From DATIXD01 sp035518875 (GTDB lineage: Bacteria > Pseudomonadota > Gammaproteobacteria > Methylococcales > Methylococcaceae), in assembly GCA_035518875.1 (NCBI GenBank), contig DATIXD010000173.1:1-48330 (forward strand): a stretch of 48,330 bases of DNA. Reading direction: 5' to 3'. Position 1 is the first letter of the stretch; each line of letters begins with the position of its first letter. Below are positions 1 through 7,943 of this stretch, piece by piece. Under the pieces are notes generated by a model. That model was not told where the DNA came from. It did no database searches and was given only the letters and a program-made list of their open reading frames with translations. A program made the position numbers and the translations under genes.

Positions 1-377
1 GCCAGTTCGAACGGGCGGAGGCCGTCGCTACAGTTCAAATAGTGTTGTAGTCGCGGTGCCTGCTCCAGGTTGCGAGCGTCGGAAAGCCAGTCCATCACCC
101 GCCAGGTCAAGGTTTCCGGCGCGTAAGCCGAGGGCCCGGGCAAATCGCCCAGCACATCGCACAATAGTTGCCATAGGAAAGACGCCGGAAGGGGAAACCG
201 GATATTGGCGCAAATGCCCTGTTTTTCCGCCAGCCGTAGCGAGATCCAGCGTCCCATGCCCTTGCTCTGGACGATGACGGTTTCCGGCGCAAGCGGGGAG
301 TCCGGCGGCTGCTCGACCACGGCGGCCAGCAGTTCGAGAAGGATCTCAAGCCGGTTGGATTGATACAGATGAAACAT
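1..377 (-). CDS. recC: Exodeoxyribonuclease V gamma chain (RecC), N-terminal part, cut by window edge
   Basis: The minus strand is open from an ATG at 377 to the left edge, about 125 codons. The protein begins MFHLYQSNRLE and continues with VQSKGMGRWISLRLAE and then CANIRFPLPASFLW, the typical N-terminus of RecC. RecC is the Chi-recognising scaffold subunit of the RecBCD helicase-nuclease that processes double-strand breaks in the cytoplasm. Only the first part of the inactive helicase-like domain is inside the window, so completeness cannot be judged. It is divergent from the dcw cluster, about 0.9 kb away from mraZ. The identification rests on remembered family sequence. Confidence 0.88.
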   Translation of the reverse strand, partial: MFHLYQSNRLEILLELLAAVVEQPPDSPLAPETVIVQSKGMGRWISLRLAEKQGICANIRFPLPASFLWQLLCDVLGDLPGPSAYAPETLTWRVMDWLSDARNLEQAPRLQHYLNCSDGLRPFEL

Positions 378-589
378 GGATCAGGGCGTGCTCACCGGCT
401 TGAACGCGGACGCGCAAGGTTCGGCCATGGCGCGTCTCGCTCCGGGAAGACGATGCTTTTCATTGTATTATTTCTTCGCGTTAAACTTTCAATGGTTTTA
501 TATCTTGTTGTAAACAATTTGGATCTCTCTATCAGGACGCTATCACTTGGAGCCACAGCTGTGCCATCGCTTCAAATGAGGGCATCCAC

Positions 590-697
590 ATGATCAGTGT
601 AACTTGGGTGGCCATGTTGTCGGTGGGAATATTCGCAGTAACGGGCGTTCTTGCCGTGGGTTTCTGCACGAGCAATGCCTGGGCAGCGACGCGCTGA
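590..697 (+). CDS. Possible 35-residue hydrophobic peptide
   Basis: An ATG at 590 opens 35 codons ending in TGA at 695-697. A GAGGG stretch lies at 579-583, about 6 bases before the ATG, and could serve as a ribosome binding site. The peptide has an uncharged, strongly hydrophobic stretch (WVAMLSVGIFAVTGVLAVGF), one cysteine, and ends NAWAATR, like a short membrane peptide or a signal sequence without a mature part. I recognise no family. The alternative is a chance open frame in an intergenic region. Conservation of the frame in relatives would decide. Confidence 0.25.
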   Translation: MISVTWVAMLSVGIFAVTGVLAVGFCTSNAWAATR

Positions 698-1087
698 CAT
701 TGGCGAAAAAACTTCGAAATGATCCTTCGTGCTTACCCAGTGATATAAGTTTCCCATAATTCTTCACTCAATGGCTTCCTTTCACATGGACCTTATCCCG
801 ATCGCGGGCCAGGCCCCGGAGGAAGCCTGTCCTGTTTCCCCAAATTTCCAGGGCGCGCGCCCAAAGCGGCATAGATTTTGTGCTCCGTTTCATCTTGGGG
901 CGGACAACCGGTCGGCAGAGAATCCGATCAAAGTGGATTCCTCCCCTCGATTTCTAGGCGATTTTCCCTTCGCTGTTTGTTTTTAAATCCCGTCCTAATG
1001 CCGAGTTTGCACGGGGCCGCTCTCCTCGTAGGGTTTTGTTTTCCCGTCGACGCTACCTTTCCGTCGCCAGTCGTCAGCAGATGAATG

Positions 1088-1105
1088 TTTTCAAACAGTT
1101 GAAAA
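1088..1105. repeat. Perfect inverted repeat, TTTTCAA-ACAG-TTGAAAA
   Basis: Two 7-base arms (1088-1094 and 1099-1105) flank a 4-base centre. It sits in an AT-rich patch about 100 bases before the mra promoter. It could be an operator or a weak stem-loop. No run of T follows that would make it a clear terminator. Confidence 0.4.
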
Positions 1106-1203
1106 ATAAGCAGTTATCTGTCTAAGTATAGCTTGTCTGACGCCTTTCTTCCGCATCTGCTGGAACCGCGCAAATTCCTTGAATCATTTAAGGAAAATCC
1201 AGC

Positions 1204-1232
1204 TTGACTTGGTTGCGGTTGGTTTCTATATT
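1204..1232 (+). promoter_or_regulatory. Sigma-70-type promoter of the dcw cluster
   Basis: TTGACT at 1204-1209 and TATATT at 1227-1232 are separated by 17 bases, close to the ideal -35/-10 arrangement. Transcription would start near 1239, about 50 bases before the mraZ start, placing the MraZ-type repeats in the early transcribed region as in the E. coli mra promoter. Confidence 0.65.
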
Positions 1233-1252
1233 TGGCTTCGGGTGGTGCTAAG

Positions 1253-1277
1253 TGGGAAAAAATGGAATTTAATGGGG
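1253..1277 (+). promoter_or_regulatory. MraZ boxes: three TGG-type direct repeats with 10-base period
   Basis: TGGGA (1253-1257), TGGAA (1263-1267) and TGGGG (1273-1277) are spaced by exactly 5 bases each. This is the TGGGN-N5 direct-repeat layout that MraZ binds in E. coli for auto-repression. A fourth TGGGG at 1280-1284 is out of register and probably serves as the ribosome binding site. The array lies between the promoter and the mraZ start, so bound MraZ would block transcription early and could also cover the Shine-Dalgarno region. Confidence 0.7.
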
Positions 1278-1290
1278 AGTGGGGGCAGTT

Positions 1291-1749
1291 TTGTTTCGCG
1301 GCGTCAATCCAATCAATCTTGACGAGAAGGGCCGATTGGCCATTCCAACCCGCTATCGGGCGGAGTTGCAGGATTGCTGCGAGCATCAGTTGGTGCTGAC
1401 GGTCGCCTTGGATAAATGCCTTTTGCTATACCCGATGCCCGAATGGGAGGAGATCGAGCGCAAGCTAGTCAAGTTGCCCACCTTGAACAAGCAGGCCAAA
1501 CGCTTGCAGCGCCTTCTGATCGGTCATGCGACGGAATGCGAAATGGACGGCCAAGGACGCGTGCTGATAGCCGAGCCGCTGAGGAAATTCGCCAGTCTCG
1601 AAAAACGCGTCGTCCTCATCGGTCAGGGCAACAAATTCGAAATCTGGGACGAGGAAATCTGGAATCGCAGCCGCGACGAGTGGCTAGAGGAAGAGGGCAT
1701 AGAGAATTTGCAGGATCTTTCACCCGAGCTCGAGTCGTTGTCCTTTTAA
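1291..1749 (+). CDS. mraZ: Transcriptional regulator MraZ
   Basis: MraZ is an AbrB-fold, ring-forming DNA-binding protein that represses the dcw cluster from its own promoter. The product has two tandem SpoVT-AbrB-like halves: FRGVNPINLDEKGRLAIPTRYR near the N-terminus and ATECEMDGQGRVLIAEPLR around residues 74-92. The conserved DxKGR and DxxGR motifs are present. I chose TTG at 1291, which gives 152 residues, the length of the E. coli protein, and a start directly before FRGV. A GGGGG tract at 1281-1285 lies 5 bases upstream. A GTG at 1279 in frame would add four residues but has no good ribosome binding site. It is the first gene of the cluster. Confidence 0.93.
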   Translation: MFRGVNPINLDEKGRLAIPTRYRAELQDCCEHQLVLTVALDKCLLLYPMPEWEEIERKLVKLPTLNKQAKRLQRLLIGHATECEMDGQGRVLIAEPLRKFASLEKRVVLIGQGNKFEIWDEEIWNRSRDEWLEEEGIENLQDLSPELESLSF

Positions 1750-2064
1750 TGCGCACTAGGAACGGCGCGTGTTGGCACAGGCGAGCGAATGTGTGTCGCC
1801 CCGACCACATGGTAATAAGTCCGTTGGCCGCAGTGAGTTTGGAGTAGCACTTTTCCGTTGTAGACGTAGTGGGGTGGCACATGTTAGCGGAATCGAGACA
1901 CTCAGGTCAGCTCGTCGGACCGTCAACGCTCCCGGACATCAGTGACCGGCAAGTTGGCATCAATCCCCATATGGCCGTAATGCTATGGGACGAGGCCGGA
2001 CAGCTTGGCTCCTGCATGAGGGCTTGTGATCGTGCCGCCTATTGTTTCGAAAAGCTCGGGGCGG
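1750..2064. other. Unusually long mraZ-rsmH spacer
   Basis: mraZ and rsmH usually follow each other closely. Here they are 315 bases apart. The spacer shows no clear terminator and no strong sigma-70 pair. It holds one possible small frame (1881-2075). Confidence 0.6.
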
Positions 2065-2075
2065 ATGACCAATAA
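1881..2075 (+). CDS. Possible 64-residue protein between mraZ and rsmH
   Basis: An ATG at 1881, preceded by a GTGGGG tract about 6 bases upstream, opens 64 codons and ends in TAA at 2073-2075, overlapping the start of rsmH (2065) by 11 bases in another frame. The product starts MLAESRHSGQLVG, has three cysteines near its C-terminus and matches no family I know. The overlap with rsmH would fit translational coupling. The composition is not distinctive, so it may be a chance frame. Confidence 0.2.
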   Translation: MLAESRHSGQLVGPSTLPDISDRQVGINPHMAVMLWDEAGQLGSCMRACDRAAYCFEKLGADDQ

Positions 2076-3006
2076 AGACGGCGCGCATTTACCGGTCATG
2101 CTGGCCGAGGTGCTGGCGGGTTTGTCCATCGAACCCGAGGGGTTCTACCTCGATTGCACTTTCGGTCGGGGAGGGCACAGCCGGGCCATTTTGGAGCGGC
2201 TGGGCGACAACGGGTGTTTGCTGGCTCTGGACAAGGACCGGGCAGCAGTCGATTCAAATGAGGCGAAAACGTTGCTGGAAGATGCCCGCTTCGCGATCGA
2301 GCAGGGCAGTTACGCCGAATTGCAAAAACGGGTCGAGCGACATGGTGCAATGGGGCAGGTCGCGGGGATATTGATGGATTTGGGGGTTTCATCGCCGCAA
2401 CTGGACGAGGCGGAGCGAGGATTCAGTTTCATTCGCGACGGTGTCCTCGATATGCGGATGGACACCAGTTGTGGCATGACGGCTTCCGAATGGTTGTCAA
2501 GGGTGGCAGAGGGGGAGTTGGTGAGGGTGTTACGGCTTTATGGGGAGGAACGCTACGCGCGCCGCATCGCCCGCGCCGTCGTGAAAGCGCGGGCGGCAGG
2601 GCCGATCGCGACAACCCTCCAGCTGGCCGCGCTTATCGAAAAAGCCGTGCCGACACGGGAGAAAACCAAGCATCCGGCGACCCGGAGTTTTCAGGCGATC
2701 CGCATCGCGATCAACCGCGAACTGGAAGAACTTGAACAAGCCTTGCCGCAGGCAGTCGCGGCATTGAAGCCGGGCGGCAGGTTGGCCGTGATTTCGTTTC
2801 ACTCCCTGGAAGACCGGATCGTCAAACGTTTCATGCGCGAGGAGGAAAAGGGCAAGACCTCGCCACCGAATCTGCCGTTGGTGATCGGGCACCGACCCCG
2901 GTTGAGGCGCGTCGGCAAGGCGCAGATGCCGAGTGAGGCGGAAGTTGCCGTCAATCCCCGAGCGCGCAGCGCGGTTTTGCGGGTGGCCGAACGGGTGGCG
3001 GCATGA
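2065..3006 (+). CDS. rsmH: 16S rRNA (cytosine1402-N4)-methyltransferase RsmH
   Basis: RsmH (MraW) transfers a methyl group from S-adenosylmethionine to N4 of C1402 in the 16S rRNA P site. The 313-residue product (E. coli: 313) has the class I methyltransferase motif I as DCTFGRGGHS at residues 30-39, the LDLGVSSPQLD-like block (MDLGVSSPQLDEAERGFSF) and the C-terminal ISFHSLEDRIVKRFMR signature. ATG 2065 was chosen because it puts the conserved HLPVML start at residue 8; an upstream ATG at 2026 would add 13 unmatched residues. The stop overlaps ftsL as ATGA. Confidence 0.96.
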   Translation: MTNKDGAHLPVMLAEVLAGLSIEPEGFYLDCTFGRGGHSRAILERLGDNGCLLALDKDRAAVDSNEAKTLLEDARFAIEQGSYAELQKRVERHGAMGQVAGILMDLGVSSPQLDEAERGFSFIRDGVLDMRMDTSCGMTASEWLSRVAEGELVRVLRLYGEERYARRIARAVVKARAAGPIATTLQLAALIEKAVPTREKTKHPATRSFQAIRIAINRELEELEQALPQAVAALKPGGRLAVISFHSLEDRIVKRFMREEEKGKTSPPNLPLVIGHRPRLRRVGKAQMPSEAEVAVNPRARSAVLRVAERVAA

Positions 3007-3260
3007 GGCGTTTGCTTTGCTTGCTGTTGATCGTCGTATCCTCCGCCCTGGGGGTCGTGTACACCAAATATCGCTCACGGATGCTGTTCGTGGAGGTTCA
3101 GCGTCTAGAACAGGAACTGGAAGCTTACGAGGTGGAGTGGGGGCAACTCCAGCTCGAACAGAACACCTGGGCCGAGCACAGCCGAATCGAGAGACTGGCG
3201 CGCAGCCGCCTGGAAATGGTTTTGCCCCAAAGACAATCGATCCTTTATATCAAACCTTAA
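3003..3260 (+). CDS. ftsL: Cell division protein FtsL
   Basis: FtsL is a small bitopic inner-membrane protein that forms the FtsQLB complex, which activates the FtsWI septal synthase. The 85-residue product has a short N-terminus, one transmembrane segment at about residues 4-20 and a periplasmic heptad-like coiled coil (LFVEVQRLEQELEAYEVEW), ending in a RIERLARSRLEM region typical of FtsL. It overlaps the rsmH stop by four bases (ATGA) and is followed by ftsI after 18 bases. Sequence identity in this family is low, so size, topology and position carry the call. Confidence 0.92.
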   Translation: MRRLLCLLLIVVSSALGVVYTKYRSRMLFVEVQRLEQELEAYEVEWGQLQLEQNTWAEHSRIERLARSRLEMVLPQRQSILYIKP

Positions 3261-3278
3261 ATCCGTCGGTACCGAGCG

Positions 3279-5042
3279 ATGATGCTGATAAACCAAACCA
3301 AGCTGACCGAGGATATGGACTATGCCTCGCGCTGGCGGTTCTTGCTGGTCGCGTTGATTGCCGCCATGATCGGTCTAGTCGGTCGGGCCGTCGACTTGCA
3401 GGTTCTGGACCGGCAGTTCCTGCAGCATGAGGGCGATATGCGCCATGTCCGCGTCATACCGGTGCCGGCGCATCGGGGCAGGATCATCGATCGCAACGGC
3501 GAACTGCTGGCGATCAGCACCCCGGTCAAGTCGGTCTGGGTCAACCCCAAGGAATTCGAGGCATCCGAGCAGGAGTTGAAGGCGGTGGGCGAGGTGCTTG
3601 GTCTTCCGGTCAAAGATATCCGGACGCGGGTCGCCGATCCGAGTCGCGGCTTCGCCTATCTGAAGAGAAGGATCAGTCCGGAATTGGCGGATCAGGCCAT
3701 CGCACTGCGCATTCCCGGCCTGTATGCGGACCGCGAGTATCGGCGCTATTATCCGGCGGGGGAGGTCACTTCCCACCTGCTCGGGTTCAACAATATCGAC
3801 GATCACGGCCAGGAAGGCATGGAGCTCGCTTACAACGACTGGCTGAGAGGGGTGCCGGGCAGCAAGCGCATCATCCGCGACGGCCAACGACGTATCATCG
3901 AAGATGTGGAAAACGTCAGGCCGCCGGTTCCCGGAAAGGATCTGGCGCTGAGCATAGACCAGCGCCTGCAATATCTGGCCTACCGTGAGCTGAAAAAGGC
4001 GGTGATGCACCATCAAGCGAAATCCGGTTCGCTGGTGCTGCTGGACGCCCAGAACGGCGAGGTGCTGGCCATGGTGAACCAGCCTTCGTTCAATCCCAAC
4101 AGCCGGCTCAAGCTGAATGGCGGCGTTTCCCGCAACCGCGCAATCACCGACGTGTTCGAGCCTGGTTCGACCGTCAAGCCTTTCCTCGTCGCCTGCGCTC
4201 TGGAATTGGGACTGGTCAGGCCGGACACCATCATCGATACTACCCCCGGCCAGATGCACGTCGGTCGCAACGTGGTCAGGGACGTGCATAACTATGGCGT
4301 ACTCGATGTCGCTCATATCCTGCAGAAATCCAGCAACGTCGGGGTGACCAAGATCGCCCTGTCGCTGCCCTCCAACAAGTTCTGGGCGTTCTACAACAAT
4401 CTGGGCTTCGGTCAGCCCCTGGATACCGGCTTCCCCGGGGAGGCCAGCGGCACCCTGTCCGATCACCAGGGCTGGAATTCTTTTGAGCAGGCGACTCTGT
4501 CCTTCGGCTATGGCCTGTCTGCTTCCACGCTGCAATTGGGACGGGCCTACCTGGCGCTGGCCAATGAGGGCGTGATGCCGATGGTCGGATTGTTGAAGCG
4601 CGACAAACCGGTTGAATCCCATCGCATCATGTCGGCCAGAACCGCCATCAGTGTGCGCACCATGCTGGAGCAGGTGGTGACGCGCGAGGGAACCGCGCTG
4701 AAAGCCGAGGTTCCCGGCTTCCGCGTAGCTGGCAAGACGGGAACGGTCAAGAAAACCGGCGCGAACGGCTACGAGAAGGCGTCTTATTTGTCCGTGTTCG
4801 CCGGCATGGCGCCCGCAAGCAAGCCGAAACTGGTCATGGTGGTGATGATTGACGAGCCCTCCGCTGGCGAATACTATGGCGGCGCCGTCGCCGCGCCGGT
4901 GTTCTCCAGCGTGATGGAAGGTGCGCTCAGGCTCCTGAACATCGAACCGGACAAGGACGAAGGTCCGGCCTTGATCACGGCCCAGCAGGGCGAGGCCGCC
5001 GGCCGAACGCCGCAACTAGCACGGCAGGACGGCTCGATATGA
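3279..5042 (+). CDS. ftsI: Septal peptidoglycan transpeptidase FtsI (PBP3)
   Basis: FtsI crosslinks septal peptidoglycan in partnership with FtsW. The 587-residue protein has a short cytoplasmic tail, a membrane anchor at about 21-40, the class B PBP pedestal starting at RGRIIDRNGELLA (67-79), and the transpeptidase domain. The active-site motifs are S297-T-V-K300, S351-S-N353 and K486-T-G-T489. The last 12 residues (RTPQLARQDGSI) are not family-like: the underlying DNA (5008-5031) matches the repeat at the start of murC in 20 of 24 positions. An in-frame ATG at 3282 is an alternative start. The stop overlaps murE (ATGA). Confidence 0.96.
   Translation: MMLINQTKLTEDMDYASRWRFLLVALIAAMIGLVGRAVDLQVLDRQFLQHEGDMRHVRVIPVPAHRGRIIDRNGELLAISTPVKSVWVNPKEFEASEQELKAVGEVLGLPVKDIRTRVADPSRGFAYLKRRISPELADQAIALRIPGLYADREYRRYYPAGEVTSHLLGFNNIDDHGQEGMELAYNDWLRGVPGSKRIIRDGQRRIIEDVENVRPPVPGKDLALSIDQRLQYLAYRELKKAVMHHQAKSGSLVLLDAQNGEVLAMVNQPSFNPNSRLKLNGGVSRNRAITDVFEPGSTVKPFLVACALELGLVRPDTIIDTTPGQMHVGRNVVRDVHNYGVLDVAHILQKSSNVGVTKIALSLPSNKFWAFYNNLGFGQPLDTGFPGEASGTLSDHQGWNSFEQATLSFGYGLSASTLQLGRAYLALANEGVMPMVGLLKRDKPVESHRIMSARTAISVRTMLEQVVTREGTALKAEVPGFRVAGKTGTVKKTGANGYEKASYLSVFAGMAPASKPKLVMVVMIDEPSAGEYYGGAVAAPVFSSVMEGALRLLNIEPDKDEGPALITAQQGEAAGRTPQLARQDGSI
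5008..5031 (+). repeat. Single repeat-related segment in the 3' end of ftsI
   Basis: These 24 bases begin CGCCGCAACTAG and end CGGCAGGACG. They match 12697-12720 at the murG-murC junction in 20 of 24 positions, including a 10-base identical end. It encodes the PQLARQDG tail of FtsI. Confidence 0.5.
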
Positions 5043-6556
5043 CGCCTGTCCGGGACGCTCCTGTTGCGGTCAGCTTGGCTTGGCTCCTCGCGGGGCTGGT
5101 CGAGTGCCCCGAGGCGCCCGCGGCGAAAATCCGCGGGCTTTGTCATGATAGCCGGGCAGTGCGTCCCGGCGATTTATTTTTTGCGTTCGCAGGAAGCCGC
5201 TCCCATGGCATGAGCCATGTCGGGGAGGCGATCGCCAAAGGCGCCTGCGCCATTCTTTACGATCCGGCCCAGGGTGGCGAAGCGTTGGCTCATGAAGCGA
5301 GCGGGGCGCCTTGTCTACCCGTGGCCGGCCTGAGTCGGAAAGCCGGCCTGCTGGCGGATCGGTTTTTCGGAGAACCTTCCAAGCATCTGGATGTGATCGG
5401 CATTACCGGCACCAACGGCAAGACTTCCTGTAGTCATTTTCTCGCCCATGCGCTCGGCAATCACCCGCCCGCGGCCGTGATCGGCACACTCGGTTGGGGC
5501 TTGCCGGAGGCCTTGCAGCCCAGCGCCCATACCACGCCGGATGCGCTGGAAGTCCATGCCCTGTTGGCCCGGCTGCGGGATCGAGGGATCGGCACCGTGG
5601 CGATGGAAGCCTCTTCACACGGCTTGGTTCAAGGTCGCCTGAACGGCGTGCGTTTCAGGGGCGGCTTGTTCACCAATCTGAGCCGCGACCATTTGGATTA
5701 TCACGGCACCATGGAGGCTTACCTGGAAGCCAAGCTCCGCCTGTTGACTTGGCCGGGACTGGAGTTCGTCGCTTTCAACCTGGACGATCCTAGTGCTCAG
5801 GCCATCACCGGCAGAGCGCCGGCCGGGATCCGCAAGATCGGATTCACTTTGTGCGGTACTGCGGCGGTCGGCGCCGATATCGAGCTCGTGTCGGCTAGCG
5901 AAATCAGGCACGTTGGTGAAGGCGTCGCCTTCCTGGCGCGTTTCGGTCAGGCAAGCGCGCCCGTTGCAGCGCCCGTTTACGGCGATTTCAATGTGGAAAA
6001 TCTGCTGGCCTCCCTGGCAGTCTTGCTGGCGAAGGGTCATGACCTGGAAGATGCGGCGTGCCGTTTAGCGCAGGTTCGCGCGGTGGCCGGCCGGATGGAG
6101 CGTTTCGCGAGGGCGGGTGGCGCGACCGTGGTCGTCGATTATGCACACACGCCGGATGCGTTGGCCAAGACCTTGACCAGTCTGAGACGGCACTGCGAGG
6201 GTGCGTTGTGGGTGGTATTTGGCTGCGGCGGCAACCGCGATCGCGGCAAGCGGCCGCAAATGGGCGCCATCGCAGAAAAACTGGCGGATCGGGTGGTGGT
6301 GACGGACGACAATCCTCGCCATGAGGACGGCGACGCTATTGTCGCGGAAATCCTGTCGGGCTGCCGCCGCCAGGATGTCACCGTCAAGCGGGACCGGCGC
6401 GCCGCCATCGCTTTCGCGATCGAACACGCCGCTGCGGGCGACGTGGTGCTGGTGGCCGGCAAGGGCCATGAAAGCACGCAGGACATCGGAGGGATCAAGC
6501 ACCCCTTCAGCGACCGGGATGTTATCAAGAGTCTGCTGTGCTCGCGGGTCGGCTGA
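5039..6556 (+). CDS. murE: UDP-MurNAc-L-Ala-D-Glu:meso-diaminopimelate ligase MurE
   Basis: MurE adds meso-diaminopimelate to UDP-MurNAc-dipeptide with ATP hydrolysis in the cytoplasm. The 505-residue protein has the three Mur-ligase domains, with the ATP-binding loop GITGTNGKTS at 121-130, the central EASSHGLVQGRL motif, and D424-N-P-R427, the signature associated with meso-diaminopimelate rather than lysine specificity. This implies A1-gamma, gram-negative-type peptidoglycan. The start overlaps the ftsI stop by four bases; murF follows after 13 bases. Confidence 0.97.
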   Translation: MTPVRDAPVAVSLAWLLAGLVECPEAPAAKIRGLCHDSRAVRPGDLFFAFAGSRSHGMSHVGEAIAKGACAILYDPAQGGEALAHEASGAPCLPVAGLSRKAGLLADRFFGEPSKHLDVIGITGTNGKTSCSHFLAHALGNHPPAAVIGTLGWGLPEALQPSAHTTPDALEVHALLARLRDRGIGTVAMEASSHGLVQGRLNGVRFRGGLFTNLSRDHLDYHGTMEAYLEAKLRLLTWPGLEFVAFNLDDPSAQAITGRAPAGIRKIGFTLCGTAAVGADIELVSASEIRHVGEGVAFLARFGQASAPVAAPVYGDFNVENLLASLAVLLAKGHDLEDAACRLAQVRAVAGRMERFARAGGATVVVDYAHTPDALAKTLTSLRRHCEGALWVVFGCGGNRDRGKRPQMGAIAEKLADRVVVTDDNPRHEDGDAIVAEILSGCRRQDVTVKRDRRAAIAFAIEHAAAGDVVLVAGKGHESTQDIGGIKHPFSDRDVIKSLLCSRVG

Positions 6557-6569
6557 AGGGGCGAACATC

Positions 6570-7943
6570 ATGCGTTTGAGCGAATTGAATCGGGTTGTGG
6601 ATGGCGTCCTGCGGGGGGCGGACGTCGAATTTGCGACAGTCAGCATCGACACCAGAACCTTGCAGCCCGGCGATCTGTTCATCGCCATCGCCGGTCAGCG
6701 CTTCGACGGCCATGATTTCGTCGCCCGGGCGGCGACCGCCGGCGCCTGCGCGGCGATGGTCGAGCGGCCTTTGGCCCTAGACCTGCCGCAGTTGGTGGTC
6801 GCCGATGCACGGCTGGCACTGGGTCGGTTGGGCGCGGCTTGGCGTCAGCGCAACGCGGTCCGGGTGGTCGGCGTCACCGGGAGCAACGGCAAGACCACCG
6901 CCAAGGAAATGATCGCGGCCGTTCTCGGCGTCAATGATCCGGTGTTGAAAACGCGCGGCAATTTGAACAACGATCTGGGCGTGCCGTTGACCCTTTTGCA
7001 GTTAAAGCCGGGGCATCGCTATGCCGTCATCGAAATGGGGGCCAATCATCCGGGCGAAATCGCCTATGTCGCCGGGCTGGCGAAGCCGGACGTCGCGGTG
7101 ATCACCAATGCCGGCGCCGCGCATCTGGAGGGCTTCGGCAGCCGGGAGGGGGTGGCGAAAGCCAAGGGCGAGATCATCGCTTGCCTGAGCCACGACGGGG
7201 TTGCCATTCTGAATGCGGACGATGGCTTCATCGGCCTGTGGCGCGAGATCGCCGGGTTGCGGCGCGTCGTGACTTTCGGTTTCGGGGTGGACGCCGACGT
7301 GCGCGGCGTACCGGAGTCGGTGAGGGTCGTGTATGGGGACGACGGTTTTGAGACCTGTTTCGAATGCTTATATAAAGGCATCCGGTACGAGATGCGCTTA
7401 AGGCTGGCCGGCCGGCACAACGTCGCCAATGCGTTGGCCACAGCGGCGGCCTGCCTGGCATTGGATATCGGTATCGAACAAATCGCCGAGGGGCTGGCCC
7501 GCGTTCCGCCGGTGCCGGGACGAATGCAGCCGGAGCGCGGGGCTAACGGGGCTTTGTTCATCAATGACGCCTATAACGCGAATCCTTCGTCCTTCAAGGC
7601 GGCCCTGGACGTGCTCCTGGAATTGCCGGGAGAGCCCTGGGTCGCACTCGGCGCTTTCGGCGAATTGGGCGCGGCGAGCGCCGAGCTGCATGCAGAGTTG
7701 GGACGCCAAGCCAAGGCAATGGGCGTGGTCCGGCTGTTCGCGACCGGGCCCGACGCGGACAGGGCCGTGGAGACATTCGGCGCGGGTGCATTGTATTGCC
7801 GGGAACACGAAGAGATGATTCGAAAACTACGGGAAAATTTGCGCGAGGACGTGGTCGTTCTGGTCAAGGGATCGCGCAGTCAGCGCATGGATCGGGTCGT
7901 CGAGGCGCTTTGTCAGAGCGGGCGGGAGTCGACATGCTGTTAG
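6570..7943 (+). CDS. murF: UDP-MurNAc-tripeptide:D-Ala-D-Ala ligase MurF
   Basis: MurF joins D-Ala-D-Ala to the tripeptide to complete the UDP-MurNAc-pentapeptide. The 457-residue product starts MRLSELNRVVDG, carries the ATP loop GVTGSNGKTT at 101-110, then MGANHPGEI and FINDAYNANPSS, all MurF hallmarks. The frame is open further upstream, inside murE, but ATG 6570 matches the family N-terminus and has AAGGGGCG before it (6556-6563). The end overlaps mraY by ten bases. Confidence 0.97.
   Translation: MRLSELNRVVDGVLRGADVEFATVSIDTRTLQPGDLFIAIAGQRFDGHDFVARAATAGACAAMVERPLALDLPQLVVADARLALGRLGAAWRQRNAVRVVGVTGSNGKTTAKEMIAAVLGVNDPVLKTRGNLNNDLGVPLTLLQLKPGHRYAVIEMGANHPGEIAYVAGLAKPDVAVITNAGAAHLEGFGSREGVAKAKGEIIACLSHDGVAILNADDGFIGLWREIAGLRRVVTFGFGVDADVRGVPESVRVVYGDDGFETCFECLYKGIRYEMRLRLAGRHNVANALATAAACLALDIGIEQIAEGLARVPPVPGRMQPERGANGALFINDAYNANPSSFKAALDVLLELPGEPWVALGAFGELGAASAELHAELGRQAKAMGVVRLFATGPDADRAVETFGAGALYCREHEEMIRKLRENLREDVVVLVKGSRSQRMDRVVEALCQSGRESTCC

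Larger units (their letters stand above)
378..1203. other. Long intergenic region between recC and mraZ
   Basis: This stretch of over 800 bases has no convincing long gene. The open frames in it, such as one of 71 codons from 771, have no recognisable protein character. It contains one possible 35-codon peptide gene at 590-697 and a perfect inverted repeat at 1088-1105. Part of it (about 470-560 and 1085-1140) is AT-rich compared with its surroundings, which suits promoters for the divergent recC and for the region before mraZ. Confidence 0.6.

Noticed and set aside
771..986. Open frame of 71 codons in the recC-mraZ gap
   Set aside because: Composition is not protein-like, no ribosome binding site, and it ends in an unstructured, non-family sequence.
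1875..1889. TGGCAC-like sequence before the mraZ-rsmH small frame as a sigma-54 promoter
   Set aside because: The spacing between GG and GC is nine, not the required ten bases.
3375..5015. Long open frame (546 codons) on the minus strand opposite ftsI
   Set aside because: It mirrors the codon bias of ftsI on the opposite strand, has no protein-family character, and ftsI is unmistakable.
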